Shown here: piece after piece, positions 10,404-22,900 of the stretch
How positions within the stretch are numbered: position 1 is the first letter of the stretch
Layout: each line of letters begins with the position of its first letter
Origin: Imbricaverruca yamaguchii
Taxonomy: Eukaryota; Arthropoda; Thecostraca; Neoverrucidae
Assembly: GCA_034440575.1 (NCBI GenBank)
Contig: JAOTOL010001318.1
Span: forward strand, 434,001-498,000
Length of the DNA: 64,000 nt
Reading direction: 5' to 3'
Program-made: the position numbers and the translations under genes
The notes under the pieces: generated by a model
The model's database searches: none
The model's input: the letters and a program-made list of their open reading frames with translations, nothing else
Told to the model about the DNA's origin: nothing

Positions 10404-11894
10404 TCAGTCTGTGTGCCGTGACGGGGTGTCTGTCTGCGACTGTGAGGAGCCGGACGCCGAGACGGCCGGGTCAGACAGGGACGACACGCGCTCAAAGTCA
10501 GCCAGCGACGCCACCTGGATCTCGCGGAACAGCCCGTTGTCGGCGGCCGTCGGCAGCGTCACGATCGGCCGGTTGGTCACGTCGGCCAGCACGTCCAGGA
10601 AGCCGAAGCTGCGCAGGAAGTGCAGGTAGCGGTCGCTGCTGGGCGGCGGCTGGCCGCTCGGCCGGGCACACTGCAGGTAGAGGGCGCGCGTCATGTCGTC
10701 TGGCGGCGGCTTCCGCCACGTCTGATCGTACAGCACGTAGTCGTCGACGGACAGGAGGCGCCGTGCCGAGTCGGCGATGGCTCGAATGTGCAGCCAGTCG
10801 GTGACGCCCATTCGCGGCAGGTTGGACGCGGTCAGCAGGCACAGGCTGCGGCCACAGATGCCGTTGTTGAGCAGCGTCTCGGCGTACTGCGGCAGGCCGA
10901 GACGGTCCAGCCAGCCGCGGATCTCGCACGGCCCCCAGCCGACACAGCGCGGGATGCGCGTGTCCGGCACGCCGAGCGCGATCAGGTCGTCCACCGTTTT
11001 ATGGTGCCAATTGCCCGAGCAGGGTGCCTTCGGCGACGGCTGCGATGACGACGTCGCCGTCGGCGTGGGCGTCGGCGTGGGCGTCGGCGTCGGCGAGGGC
11101 GTCCGTAGGTCCTCTTCACTGAACTGAGGCGTGTCGGAGTACGGCCGGAAGCCCGGGCTGGCCGCCGGACCGGTGACGCCGCCGTCGGCGATCGGCACCG
11201 CCAGGACGATGGCTTCGTGGGAGAATTGCGCCTCTTCAGCCGACGTGGACAGCGTCGGCTCCGACTCCGGCTCCGGCTCCGGCCCCGGCTCCACGTGGCT
11301 CGACCGGCCTGCCGCCAGACCCGGCAGCGCGGCACCGACTGCGATTGCCGCACTATGCGCCGGCTGATCGCCGGCTCCTGGTGCGGTCACGTCTGTAGCA
11401 GCATCGCTTCCTTCCCGTTGCGTGTCGGAATCGCTCGCTCCGTTTGAACCTGCATTTGTGCCCTCTAAATTTGTGTCGTTCTTTACATTGTCCTTCGATG
11501 GATTTGCGCCGGTTACGGACCCTGTCGGACACTTCGAAACTGCGGGACTTTGACACTCAGTTGAACCTAACTGTGTATTTGACTCGGCTTTCACGTCTGA
11601 TTGCACGAGCTTTGACTGTGTCTCGTCTTCTGTCAGGTCGGGGTGGGATTGAGCCTGTAACTGCGGCAGGATTCTATCACTGGACAACGCAGGCTGATCC
11701 TGCTGCTCGGATTCACCCAGTGTGACTCCTCTATCTTCACTCCGTGCGGCTTCCGCGCTTCCATCACCCTCTGACTTGCCGCCGCCTTGGTGCTCTGCGG
11801 CCTGTTCCCCGGGCGTAGCTAAGCCAGTTGTCTGGGAAACTTTGTCCTCTGGTATCTTCCCTTCGGCCGTTGTCGCGTCGTGTTCATTCTCCAT
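10404..11894 (-). CDS. SAMD15: SAM-domain protein, SAMD15-like, intronless (496 aa)
   Basis: A single open frame of 496 codons. Residues 1 to about 285 are low-complexity and acidic (Glu, Ser, Thr, Gly rich), with a (Thr-Pro)n run near residues 265-280 encoded by a hexanucleotide repeat. A sterile alpha motif follows at about 318-381: WGPCEIRGWLDRLGLPQY, then GICGRSLCLLTASNLPRMGV and a final helix SARRLL. The S-N-L-P-x-M-G-(I/V)-T-(D/N) motif and the extension after the SAM domain (to about 436) match my memory of vertebrate SAMD15, whose role is poorly known. SAM domains mediate protein-protein contacts. The start at 11894 is the first in-frame ATG; its context (acgtaATGgag) is acceptable. 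No intron is needed, so it is either a true single-exon gene or an old retrocopy, but the frame is intact. Family assignment is from memory, not a search. Confidence 0.75.
   Translation of the reverse strand: MENEHDATTAEGKIPEDKVSQTTGLATPGEQAAEHQGGGKSEGDGSAEAARSEDRGVTLGESEQQDQPALSSDRILPQLQAQSHPDLTEDETQSKLVQSDVKAESNTQLGSTECQSPAVSKCPTGSVTGANPSKDNVKNDTNLEGTNAGSNGASDSDTQREGSDAATDVTAPGAGDQPAHSAAIAVGAALPGLAAGRSSHVEPGPEPEPESEPTLSTSAEEAQFSHEAIVLAVPIADGGVTGPAASPGFRPYSDTPQFSEEDLRTPSPTPTPTPTPTPTATSSSQPSPKAPCSGNWHHKTVDDLIALGVPDTRIPRCVGWGPCEIRGWLDRLGLPQYAETLLNNGICGRSLCLLTASNLPRMGVTDWLHIRAIADSARRLLSVDDYVLYDQTWRKPPPDDMTRALYLQCARPSGQPPPSSDRYLHFLRSFGFLDVLADVTNRPIVTLPTAADNGLFREIQVASLADFERVSSLSDPAVSASGSSQSQTDTPSRHTD
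11044..11104. repeat. Coding hexanucleotide repeat (GGCGTC/GGCGTG)
   Basis: Alternating ggcgtc and ggcgtg units within the SAMD15-like gene encode its Thr-Pro run. Copy number is probably polymorphic (inference). Confidence 0.8.
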
Positions 11895-11949
11895 TACGTT
11901 TCATATGGATCGGCCAGCGATACCATGTTGTATAATGAGAATGTCGTTA

Positions 11950-14740
11950 TATAGATATCATTCTTGATTATGGATGTGCATCAAACTTGCGCCGAAATTA
12001 CATGGATTTATGTTCCTAAAGATATTTGAATTGTATGAGCGTTCTCAGCTCTCCGCTCTCTATCTCTCTCTCCTTCTTTTGCCTCTCCCTCTCTTTATGA
12101 TCTCCAGATTCCTAAGCCTCGATCAGTCTAGGTAAAGAAGATGCACATGAATCATCATATTTCCTTACCAGGATTTCTTCATTTTTGTAACGTGCTGCTT
12201 CACATTCGATGTCCTTGATTTTTCTTCGCTAGATTTCACAGTAACTTATTAAATAGTTTTGGTGCATAGAACGCGGATTACTTGTCACGGTGAAGCGGTT
12301 GGCATCATGCAGTGTTTATGTTTCATCCAACTCTCTGTTCTGCCATTCGTCGGTCACGTGATATGTTTTTTATAATGTCCTTTCCAGCAGTGCTTTTCTT
12401 GTCAAGCAGAGACAATTGTTGGAGCTTCAGCCGCATATTCGCTGTATTCTTACGATTTACGAATTATAAATCGTCTACATCAGGAGCGTTCCAGGACAGA
12501 TCGACCCACCCATAGCAACACCACCTCCCAGAATACAATCGAAATTGGTGTACCTCTGGTATATTACCTCTGGTGATATTGAACAGACCATTCTTTATCT
12601 CATCAGAACCCATTATCAAAAAGAGCTATGCCTTATAGTACCTTCAGGACATGGTGTACCATTAGTACTTACGTATCGATATAAAACTATCGTTTCGGTG
12701 TGAAAATACAAATGAAGTATAGATTTCGAATCCAAATTGAACGCTGATTTAAAATATGTAACTTGTTTTGAGCAAGTTTTACATTTCCCCAGCGCCCTCA
12801 TGACCTAGTTTTCAAGTGAACAAATTTATAGCTTCCCATACTTGAGAAAATGGAGAAATATATTTCGGAAAATGATGACTGGCTCATATGAATATGCACC
12901 AAAACAAACATGTGCATATATTTCTAACTTATTGCGTGACCACTGAAGGTGCTTCTATTTACATCAGCAATACCAATGAATGTAGATTGGCATGATATAA
13001 ATTATATAAAACCATACATTTCCCTTTATAAGTAGGATAGAAGCTATTCCTATATAGTAGGCTATCTTGACACGCTCACGATTATGATTCACACCTTTTC
13101 ACGACCATAACCTGGGGTCATAAAAGGTCAAGCTCGGGAGACAAATGATCTCAAATGAATAGTACTAAATGGTAGTTTTCACAGTGCATGGTTTAGCTAT
13201 AATAGAAAAGTTATCTTTTATCATCCAAAGGAAAGGAGATGCTGTCCAAGGATGTCTTTCGGTCAACTTCCAATGCACCGTGCATCCATTTGAAAGCTTA
13301 CTGGAGCCTCCATACTTCTTCATCTTGTATGGCATGTCACAAAAGTTTCCACTGATACACGAAGCACAACACAGCCATGGTTCATACTTTCCTTCAGCGG
13401 CTTATCCCACTCATCCAGCAAGCTCCGATAGTAAATCATGTTTATCTGGTGTCACTGGTGAGGTCACGGGTCACGTCAAGTAAATCTATTTGACAATTTT
13501 CGAATGCTCATGTTTCAACACAAATCAGGGCATTAGGGTAACATAGAATATCAGCCGTTGTTGAATACATAGTGTGTGCCTACAACTGCCCATGTACATA
13601 CCTTCTGGCCTCGGGCCAAGTAAAGACCCTTGATGGGAGGTCAAATTAGCGTTTTGATTTAGCATGCAATGCAATTCGTTGTCTAGGACACATTTTCGCA
13701 AGGATCTTTAAAAAAAAAACTGATATAAAATTCGCATGTGTAACGGAATTTTGAATGTCGGAATATTCTAGCATGACGCCAATGAAGTCACAGGTCATGC
13801 CAAGTGGAAATATTTTAGTGATTCCAAGAGCGCGCATTTTTTTTTGCTGCAGAAGGCATTAAAACAGCATAAAACCTAGATGTTGGTCCATGCATGCACT
13901 AGATGTCAACAATTATACAACCTGAACTTCTTGCACTCGGGTCAGGTGAGGTTATTTGAGAAGAGGATGCAAAATTGTTGTTTTGGTCGTGTGTGCAATG
14001 CATTGCAATTTTATAGGCTACATTTCTACGAGATCGAAAAACGAACCTACACTTCCGTATGCACCACAGAATGCGCCCTGCCGTGTTCTACCGTGTCCAT
14101 TGTCGTACCTGAGGTCACGCGATATACATTGACGTCTAGAAGAACTACAGCTGGATTAGCTCGCCAATGTTAGTTTATGTCGAGTGGCTACAAGCAGTCA
14201 TTTCAGGCGGGAAAAGCAGCACCTGCTATCAAACTTATGTTATAACATGACCTAGCATTCGGTCCTCCTCTAACAAGTTAAATAGGTAGGATGAGTCCCA
14301 CCTAATGTCGTGAAATCCCACCTAGTGGAGTAAAAAATCTTACCTAGTCAAAGGGAATTTCAATGGACAAGGAAACAAAAAATACCTCTGTACAGTTTTG
14401 GTAGCGGAAGTAGGTTTTCCTTGGAACGGTATATATCTCGAATAAAATTTGTGAGCAAGCCTACTCCAGTATCCAGTAACTCCAGTACAAGGCTGCTTTT
14501 TGTTTCATCCCTGCACTGATGGCATTGCAATGCAATTTATCTACATTCAATTTTAGCAACCGAAGTCTACCGACTTCTGCACCTTCAGTGGCGGTACTAT
14601 GTGCTGGAATGTGCACATGAAGAGGTAAACGCACCAGGTAGGGCGGCACGGATAGGTTGCAAATCTGGCCTTTGGTATCAAGAGAGGATATTTTATTGAT
14701 ACATTTTTGCACCTCTGGTTGAGAGACCGATGAGGAGGTC
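11950..14740. other. AT-rich non-coding DNA
   Basis: About 2.8 kb downstream (in plus coordinates) of the SAMD15-like start codon. A short CT-rich run lies at 12050-12110. None of the small ORFs (12312-12515, 13169-13483, 13880-14173) has protein-like content I can support. The first few hundred bases should hold the promoter and 5' UTR of the minus-strand gene, but I see no clear core motif. Confidence 0.4.
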
Positions 14741-14749
14741 GGATTTGGT

Positions 14750-15140
14750 TGCTGACAATTGCAGTGCCGGCCGGCGATTGGTGCTGCTGCTCCCCCTTCG
14801 CCGCGTGCCAGGTGCGCGCCTGCCCCCCCCCCGGATCGCTGGGGGGATGTTGGGGGCAGCTGACTGGCCGACCGATGCGGTCGACAGAGCCTGACATCAC
14901 GTGGGCTAGTGGTGAGCGGCCAGGGAAGGTTTCAAGATCACGCGGTCCGGCGCTGCTCACACGGCGCAGGCATGATGTAGGACAAGGATCGGATCAGCGG
15001 ACGCTCGTTGGGCGATGGGTTCGACTCCCCTCGAGCAAGACGAACGCACCGGCACTCGTCGAAGCTGTTGAACAGGTTGTCGCCGCGGTGGAATTCAACT
15101 TTTGGAACGCTGTTACTTCGGTAGTTCGCAGGCACTGATC
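14750..15140. other. GC-rich block, nature unknown
   Basis: CpG-rich, containing runs of C and G and a B-box-like gggttcgactcccc near 15018. It could be a CpG-rich exon, a promoter island or a SINE head. No open frame with recognisable content. Confidence 0.3.
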
Positions 15141-15172
15141 ACTCGCTCACCGCACAGGATGCTCCGGCGACA

Positions 15173-15419
15173 GACGGGCACCCATCCAGCCTCACAGGAC
15201 ATGCCGACCACAGACGGCCAGACGGGCACCCATCCAGCCTCACAGGATATGCCGGCCACAGACGGGCACCCATCCAGCCTCACAGGATATGCCGGCCACA
15301 GAGGGCCAGACGGGCATCCATCCAGCCTCACAGGACATGCCGGCCACAGACGGGCACCCATCCAGCCTCACAGGATATGCCGGCCACAGAGGGCCAGACG
15401 GGCATCCATCCAGCCTCAC
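15173..15419. repeat. Tandem repeat with an alternating 48/40-bp higher-order unit (88 bp)
   Basis: The block gacgggcacccatccagcc recurs at 15173, 15221, 15261, 15309, 15349 and 15397, that is with spacings 48, 40, 48, 40, 48. The 8-bp difference is a gagggcca/gacggcca insertion present in every second unit, so the array is built of 88-bp pairs. Ordered ORFs here are artefacts of the repeat. Confidence 0.9.
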
Positions 15420-15469
15420 GAACCCAAACCCAAACCCATCACGAACCCAAGTCTTCTGCGTCACTGTGC

Positions 15470-15700
15470 GTGTCCCATGTTCATCCTCTGCATCCATCCC
15501 ATCACCAGCCCCAGCAGTTTCCGTGTGTCACTGTATGCACCCCAACACCACCCTGTGTGCATTCCACCACCACCCCCTGTACGTATCTCGTCACCACCAT
15601 AGCCGTCTCCGTGTGTCACTCAGCAGGTATCCAATCGCCACTCCCTGCACGCATTCCATCACCAACCCCAGGCGTCTCAGTGGCACTCTGGTAGCCGGAC
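15470..15700. repeat. C/A-rich degenerate repeat, period about 90 bp
   Basis: The block tttccgtgtgtcactg at about 15517 recurs as ctccgtgtgtcactcag near 15607, with similar catcaccaaccccag sequence on either side. Two to three diverged copies. Confidence 0.5.
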
Positions 15701-15704
15701 GCCA

Positions 15705-16755
15705 CCAACAATCCATAACCGTTCAATCGCATGCAAGCTTCATCTCCCAATTGACAGCAGACCAATGAACGCACCAATAATTAAATAAGTATCTCGGCTA
15801 GCCAAAATAGAACTTCGCCTAAACCTTCTATATCTGATAAGTATACCATGTCACTGTTCAATATTGCTCAAACACCCAAGTATCGCTTGCATGATCTCTA
15901 TCTCCCTCTCTCTCTCTCGCGGCCTAATTAGAAGCAGTCACGTCACAGAGCGCTACACGTTTGCTGGTCCCCTTCCCCCAGTGTGATGGACAGTGGTGTC
16001 ACGATCAGTGCGACATGAGACGTGGAGCGTGCTTTCACGGTGATAATTGCACAACTCGTCACGACGGAGAAGCCGGGTGGTGAAGACGTGCTGTCCTGAA
16101 GCGTACGGTTAGCATCGATCTGATGGTGTTGAATGAAAACACCCGCGAACAATTTAGACATACATTTACAAGAAACGGTGATTCTTTAAGACTGAAAAGG
16201 TCATCGCGCAGACAGGAAGCCGTCCTCGACGACGAAATGCCAACACGGGCATCACTCGGCCCGCCGCACGGGACACGGCACCTCGACTGCAGTGGGCAGA
16301 CAACACAACACCGACAGAAATAATGCTGCCGCCTGCGTCCGCGCCGTCGTGCCCGGGTTATGGCGCCCCTCCCACCACATAAACACCCACGCCGACGCCT
16401 ATAGGAGCGAGCGTGACACCTGCACTGCACCTGCACTGCACATACTTATAGCTATACCAGCGATCGACAGTTGGTACTGCTCCGCTCTGCGCCGCCGCAC
16501 ACATACTCCGGCTCGTGTGAGCCCACCGTCGACCCCAGCCGTCTCGGCCTGCAGTCCGTCTGGAGCTACCCGGCACAGCCGGCGGCAGCGGTGCTGTCGA
16601 CCAGCCGCAGACGACTCTGCAGCCGTGTCCGGAGCCGGCGCGCGGCTACACATCCGCGCCAACATCGGCCTTGCTCCGCCCACCGGCTCCGAACCCGGCC
16701 GGCACCATCCAGCGGCCGTGGCCGGAGCACGGGACAGGTGCGCGCCACCCACACA
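15705..16755. other. Probable 3' UTR and downstream region of the Pep gene
   Basis: The part adjacent to the Pep stop codon (16380-16755) is GC-rich and without splice-compatible coding frames; I take it as 3' UTR (inference). A CT-rich run lies at about 15897-15922. I did not find an unambiguous polyadenylation signal. Confidence 0.3.
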
Positions 16756-16989
16756 CTACTCGGCGTCGGTCTTCTTCTCCGACTCTTCTTCCTGGTCATC
16801 GCCAAGGATGAAGTTGTCGTCCATCTGCTCCCAGGAGGCGGCGTCGTCGCCGCGACCCGGCGCCGGCTCCTCGCGCGCCGCGTCCACCGGACCGCACTTG
16901 GCCTCCTCGCCGGCTGCCTCGCTCTTGGCAGCCGCGTCAGTCGTGCTTGGCCCGTTACCCTGCGGCGTACTGGGCGGCCGGCCCTCCTC
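16756..16989 (-). CDS. Pep: Pep exon 8: acidic C-terminus and stop
   Basis: Acceptor ggtctcgcgtAG. 77 residues, Glu/Ala/Gly/Pro-rich, ending WEQMDDNFILGDDQEEESEK and five further residues before TAG at 16756-16758. Phase 0, matching exon 7. Confidence 0.75.
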   Translation of the reverse strand, partial: EEGRPPSTPQGNGPSTTDAAAKSEAAGEEAKCGPVDAAREEPAPGRGDDAASWEQMDDNFILGDDQEEESEKKTDAE

Positions 16990-19900
16990 CTACGCGAGAC
17001 CAGGGCGATGAGTGAGTGTGGTGCAGTTGGTCACTACCAACTTGACAACTGGCACCATGCATCTAGTCATAACTCTGATACCGTTTATTTGTTTATTGGG
17101 GTTTAGGGGCGCATCGACTGCAGTGGTCATTCAGCGCCCAACTCTGGTACTGGTACAACCAGCATGTCTTACGGAGTTGAAGCAGTTCTCTGGTACAAAT
17201 CCGGGTAAGAAATTACAACAAAAAACATTGCAATTAATATTTTAAGCTGAGTTATTTTTCACGAGGTTACGTGCGGACCGGTCGAGTTGGGCCGGGACAG
17301 GACGCCACGCGAGCTACCTCTTTCGAACAAACGCTCGGCAGCACAACCGATCGGGCATCGCCATTGCTCATATTTACCAGCTAAAAAGAGATAACTCGAG
17401 TGACAATCGGTCGATAAGACAGCAGCCAATGGACCATCCCCCTTACGTTTGTGGTTGTGGTTCTGCTCCAATCAATGCCATACTCTCAGGATTCCACCGG
17501 TTATACAAGATAAAACAAAAACCGATGATTATCAAAATCAGTTTGCTCAAAACATTTACTCACAGCCAAGGCTCCGCCTACCTTTCCACCATCCATTTCG
17601 TCAGCAGCATCAGCATCAGCATCAGCATCGGCATCGGCATCGGCATCGGCATCACCATCTGCGTCGGCATCGACCTCTGCCTCGGCCTCGGCCTTGAGTT
17701 TTTCCTCCTCCTTTTCGGCCAGTTTTGCCAATTTCTTGCGGTAGTTCTCGAAGTGCTTCTTACCCATGCAGTGTTTAATGAGCACCGCGTTTATTTTGGC
17801 CGTGATCTTGATGTAGATGTCGCAAAGGCCACAGTGGTACACCTCTGTTTTGCGCATGTAGCCAGAGCCTGTACAGGGAGAACAGTCAACAGGGTCCTAA
17901 CATTGCATTTCCTTTAATTGTGAGGATGAAAAACGAAGTTGCTTGGAATACTGAAACATGGGATTGTCACTCAAGGATGAAAAATCAGGGTACACCATTT
18001 ACTTCAGTCACCTGCATGTCACACTTCAGGAAGGTGCATCATGACTGTGATCATATTTGATATGCAGGAACATCATGCAAATTTAAGACAAGGATGGAAT
18101 ATTATAGTTCCATTAGCTGCGCATTTCCAGGTAATATAGATAATTATTTTACACTGACAGTCAAGGTGTGCAATACGGAGGCGAAACGCCTGAAAGCATT
18201 CAGCACTTCCCACAAAAATTATCGCTACTCAACAATATCGCACTACGAGACCGACGTTCAGCGAAACGTGGTCTAAGCACAACAAACTAGATAAAAGCTA
18301 CAACAAAAGCTAAATATTCGTATTAATAGGAAGCATAGTGCTTAATTTCTAGTCAAATATAGGCATCGTTTCAAAGGGCAACAGCAAGCAGGAAACGACT
18401 TCATAACAGCGTACGTTTTCTGAATGCCTAAGTTGATGAAGACTATCAACAATGTATTCATTAACTGTGTAAATATGCTATGACCCAGGCTATGCCTGTG
18501 GAACGCGAGTCATCTCGTGTTATCCTCAATAGCACTTAAGGTTTTTAGGAGCATGGTGATACTCAACTATCAGCCGGCTCTAATTTGAGCGCGAAAACAA
18601 CTATAGTGGTGCAAGTTTATACCCAAGATATTCTGAGTTTCCTCATAATATTGGGTGTGCATTCATGTGGATTCGCCCCATTAAAACGCTCACCTGGTAC
18701 ACCTTGCTGACCCTCTCCCGCCCCTCCCTAACGGGAACGTATAAAAAAAGCAATCAGCCACATATTAAATTACTGTTTAAAAAACATCGCCGCTTTATGA
18801 CAAGGCACATACGCACAACACGTGGGCCCGTACCGACAGCCAGCGTGGACCACGTACCAACAGCCAGCTTGCCGTCGTATTCCTTGAGCTCGCTGAGCTT
18901 CTGCGTGGCGGACACGTGCGGCCGTTGTCCGGCGGCGTCGGCGCGCGGGCCGCGCTCCTCCCGCTCGCCGTCCTCGTCCACGTCGCCGACAGAGTCGAGC
19001 GTCATGAAGTCGCCCTTCTGGAAGTCGGCCGCGTCTCGCCGCTCAGCACGCCGCTCCGTCTGGCTCTGTCCAGCGGCGGCGAGAGCGGTCAAATATAGAC
19101 ATCGTTTCAAAGGGCAACGGCAAGCCGTAAACGACTTCATAACAGCGTACGTTCTCTGAATGCCTAGTGAGATGTCAAATATAGAGTCAAATATAGACAT
19201 CGTATATATTTGTCCAGCTCGGAAAGCAGGCTGGACCACCACCATGTCACGCCACGTCAGCGAAGCGGTTCCGTGTCAGCTAATGCAGACGGACGGAGGC
19301 GGGCCAGTCGGACCATGTGGAACATTAGTGACAGACCGGCACTGGTGCGGCCACGGAAAGGCAGCCGGCCAGTGGCTGGGAGCAGTGACGCCGGCCCGGC
19401 GCCTATGCACAAATCTCCGGTGCAAAGATGTCGCCCAACTGTCGCTCCGATCGGCCAGCTGGCTAAACACTATCGTTTGCATACCCGCTTAGAAATGGCC
19501 GGCGCGTTGTTTAAAGCAGGAAAAACGAAAATGGGGCGAAATTCTTCGAGTCAGAGGCCGTTAAAGCCAAGACAAAAATGCACCGCCAAACAACAAAAAT
19601 CGGCGCCCATGCGCTTCCTGTATATTGGCAAAAGGGAAGTGTTCTGGCAATACTAGTGACTTGTTTGATGTGTATTGTTATGCTATATAGTTCTAAAGTC
19701 ATGTTAGTTACCGAGGTCAAGTTCATAGCAGGATTGTCGTTGTTTGTCATTGATCACTACTGCTTGCCATTGAGTACCTAGGCGTTCCCATACTCTATTC
19801 ATGTACTTCACCTCTTTTTTTGCGAAGCCCATTGCGCCGAGCCGCCAAACGGAGCAGTCGGGGTGGCCCGGTTTCGGTAACTTGAGCAATTAATGGCCTG

Positions 19901-22900
19901 ATAAAGTGCTGCTATATAGGTGGCCTGAGGTCAAATACCAAGTCTAGCATCTGCATTGCATCATTAGTAATGTCCAAAACATCATTGATGCCAATTTTTG
20001 AGCATTTAGACACAATCACAGCGATCCATGACAATTGCAAGCCAAATCACGCAAAACCAGAAAATTTGGAAATTTTGACCTCATTTGACCTTGCAGATAT
20101 CGACCAAAGGTCATGCAATTCGCATACAATAGAGTTCACTGCCGTGCCCATCCACCCTGCAAATTTCGTTGCTCCACCTTTAATAGGAGCCAAGATCTTA
20201 TGGGGGGGGGGGGGAGGTGCCCTCCTCCAGTGCGGGTAATTTGCAGAGGCCCCCAACGGCGCGTGTTAAATTGTATCACCAAAATACACACGATCTCTTT
20301 TGTATTAAATGGTTCAAATGACCAAACGGCTTCTTGAGACTTGGATGCCAATGATGCGCTTGCCAAAGTGTATAAGCTCGCCTCGATTGATCCGCGCACG
20401 TCTGTTTTCCGGGCAGCGGACACGAAGAATAAGATTGGAGGTTTTAGAATCTGCGTGATGAACTACGTTACCTCATTCTCGCCCTGGAAGTAAATTGGGG
20501 GCTATACTGTATCCACTGTTGAATTTCTTCAGTTCCCTTAGATGTTCTCCTTGGAAAAAATGATTCTGAAAAGAAGTGGCTATCTGAAGAAATCTGAAGA
20601 AATATCTACCACAAGTGTATATGTCCTTTACTTTTAATTATCTGCCTAAATTGTTTGTGGACTGAACTGCATTGTTTGCAATCATCTGTTTGAAAGCCAT
20701 ACATACTACAACGATAGCCATACATACTACAAGCCATACTACAACGATTAGTTTTATGGGACTGCTTCGCCTACGAATGTAACCGTTACGTTGGTGATTA
20801 TATGAATAAATCAAACGGAACTTAATTATAACATACATTACAAAACCAGAAGCGCGAGGTACACAAATACCTCACAAAATGGTGCAGCTTTACAGCATGG
20901 AGGTAAGCGTTCACGAAGGGATCCTGTTTCTGATGTCAGCGGACTCAGCTCAGCAATGTTCCAGTGAAAAGTATCCAGACCAAGCTGCCACACCAAGCTT
21001 GCCCGATCACCGTGGCAAGTTAGAACCGGTCACAAACGTAGCCAGACCAAGCTGCCACACCACCAGACAATCACAGTGGTAATCTATAATCGATGACAAA
21101 CGTAGCCAGATTAGGCTGCCACCACTAGGCAATCACAAAAGCAAGTCAAAACCATTGACACCGCCCTGTGTCAAACAGCCAGTTTGTTATATTTTTATCC
21201 AACCTGAAGTTGAAGCATGAAAAAGCAGCTTTCATGGGATGGCCAGAGCTCCCCACCCAAAACAAAACAAACAAGTAACACTCCTAAGAATAATTTCCAC
21301 TTATTTGCACTTTCGAACTTGGTTCTATCACGAGCGTATACTCCGAAAAACACCATATTTTGCTTCTAAAAGAATAATGAAGCAGGGCTGGTAAAATGTT
21401 GATCAAAATGTGTTGGCCATGCTACAAATTATAGCTAAGTAAATAAAGAAGTTGGTAGGTAAGCTTCAACAAATCCACTCCATGCCTTTTTCTGACTTGC
21501 ACTTGAGTATATATTAATACCAGATAATTGTCATGTCTGTCTTCAAGAGACACTCTTAGACATTCTTAGTTTACTTCCATTCATATTTTTCCACTGCACC
21601 AATTGCTTTTTCTCCCCAGGATTGGGACACCAGATTTGCCTTTTCCTCCAGGGGTCGGCACACCTATTTGTAATACTACCACCACCACCATCACGACCAT
21701 CACCATCCAAAGTTTTCCCCTCGCTACGATAAGAAGACGGAAATTGACACGATTTCAGTTCAGTAACCTTGACCTGAATGCAAATTTCGAGAAAGCAGTT
21801 GCTTTCTCATGAAAGAACAGTTTGCTCTGAGCTGGTTGGTTGGTTGGTTATTTGAGTTTAAGGATGCATCGGCCAGGTTTTGTCATTTAGCGCCCTTAAC
21901 TACTACGAATGGCGGCATTTTGAAGATTTTGGACCTTACCCTCCTTGACCCGTCCCCAGGTTACAAGGTGAAGTAAAAACAAATTGGCCAATGAGGTCAA
22001 GAAAGCAAATATGGTGCAGTACCAACACCACCAGAGGTATATGAAAATGAGTCCTCGGCCTTTCTTTGAGGAGGGAGGGGATTATGGGTACTAGCATGGT
22101 TGAAGAAAAATGTCCTTGTTGCGAAACACGAATTATAAGGACCATACGAGTTTCGCTTATTTGGGAATTGTTTCGATTTTTGCCATTATTCCCAATTTTC
22201 CGAAGTTTTGCAATTCCATTTCCGACCGTAGCAAAGAAACCATTCGAGTTGACAAATCCATCACAATACCATCGGACGGACCTCCGTGAATCTCCTGTGC
22301 TGACTTTTTCATACTCCTTGGTCGTGACCAGAAATGCATGCACCCAGTGTCATATTGTTGCTTTTGACTGTACCATTGGGTACGGACGGAGCTTTCAGAC
22401 TGTTATAAAAAATAATAGTGTATGGATTGCACTGATTGACGTCCGTGATCAGTTGTGCATTTTAGTTTGACGGGCGTCATGTGCGGTGACTGACTTGACT
22501 CGGCGATCATGATGACTGCCGCAATGGACATGGATGACCAGAGTACAATGGGAGCCTATACGAGTCATTGTATTGTATTATTGTATCATTCTTCGTTGTA
22601 TTAAACAAAGTTTCGAGTTATATGGTTTTGTTGAAGCCGCGCCTCTTCCCCCACCATAACTTTGACTTTGTACCTTCCTAATATTAGGCACCAAGGAAAT
22701 ACCTCATCCATCGTCATCACAGCCGAGGTCTGCTGTGCTTTGATGCTTCGTCAAGGCTGGTGTGTTTTACCCCGTGTATGGGCGTTGAAACTTTTTGTTT
22801 AAACCGATGTGTGTTTGTGTGTGGAGTGAGCGGAAGGGAGGGGGCAGGGGGCAGGGTGATGATTACGATGGACCAGAGCCCACTGTATGACATGTAGTCG

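Noticed and set aside
10312..11967. Plus-strand ORFs of 67-168 codons opposite the SAMD15-like gene
   Set aside because: Shadows of a GC-rich coding exon; no recognisable content.
14749..15138. 129-codon plus-strand ORF in a GC-rich block
   Set aside because: Composition-driven; no conserved motif and competing frames on the other strand.
15173..15419. CRISPR-like array
   Set aside because: Spacing alternates but the intervening sequence is itself repeated, there are no unique spacers or cas genes, and the window is eukaryotic. The same applies to 3185-4025 and 40130-42160.
15102..15768. Overlapping ORFs on both strands, 80-166 codons
   Set aside because: Periodic text from the 40/48-bp array and the C/A-rich repeat; no domain.
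16292..17106. Plus-strand ORFs of 211-239 codons
   Set aside because: Opposite Pep exon 8 and its GC-rich 3' region; the minus strand has a phase-matched exon with acceptor and stop.
22066..22470. 134-codon plus-strand and 135-codon minus-strand ORFs
   Set aside because: They overlap each other, lie in a Pep intron, and neither has a domain or splice sites.
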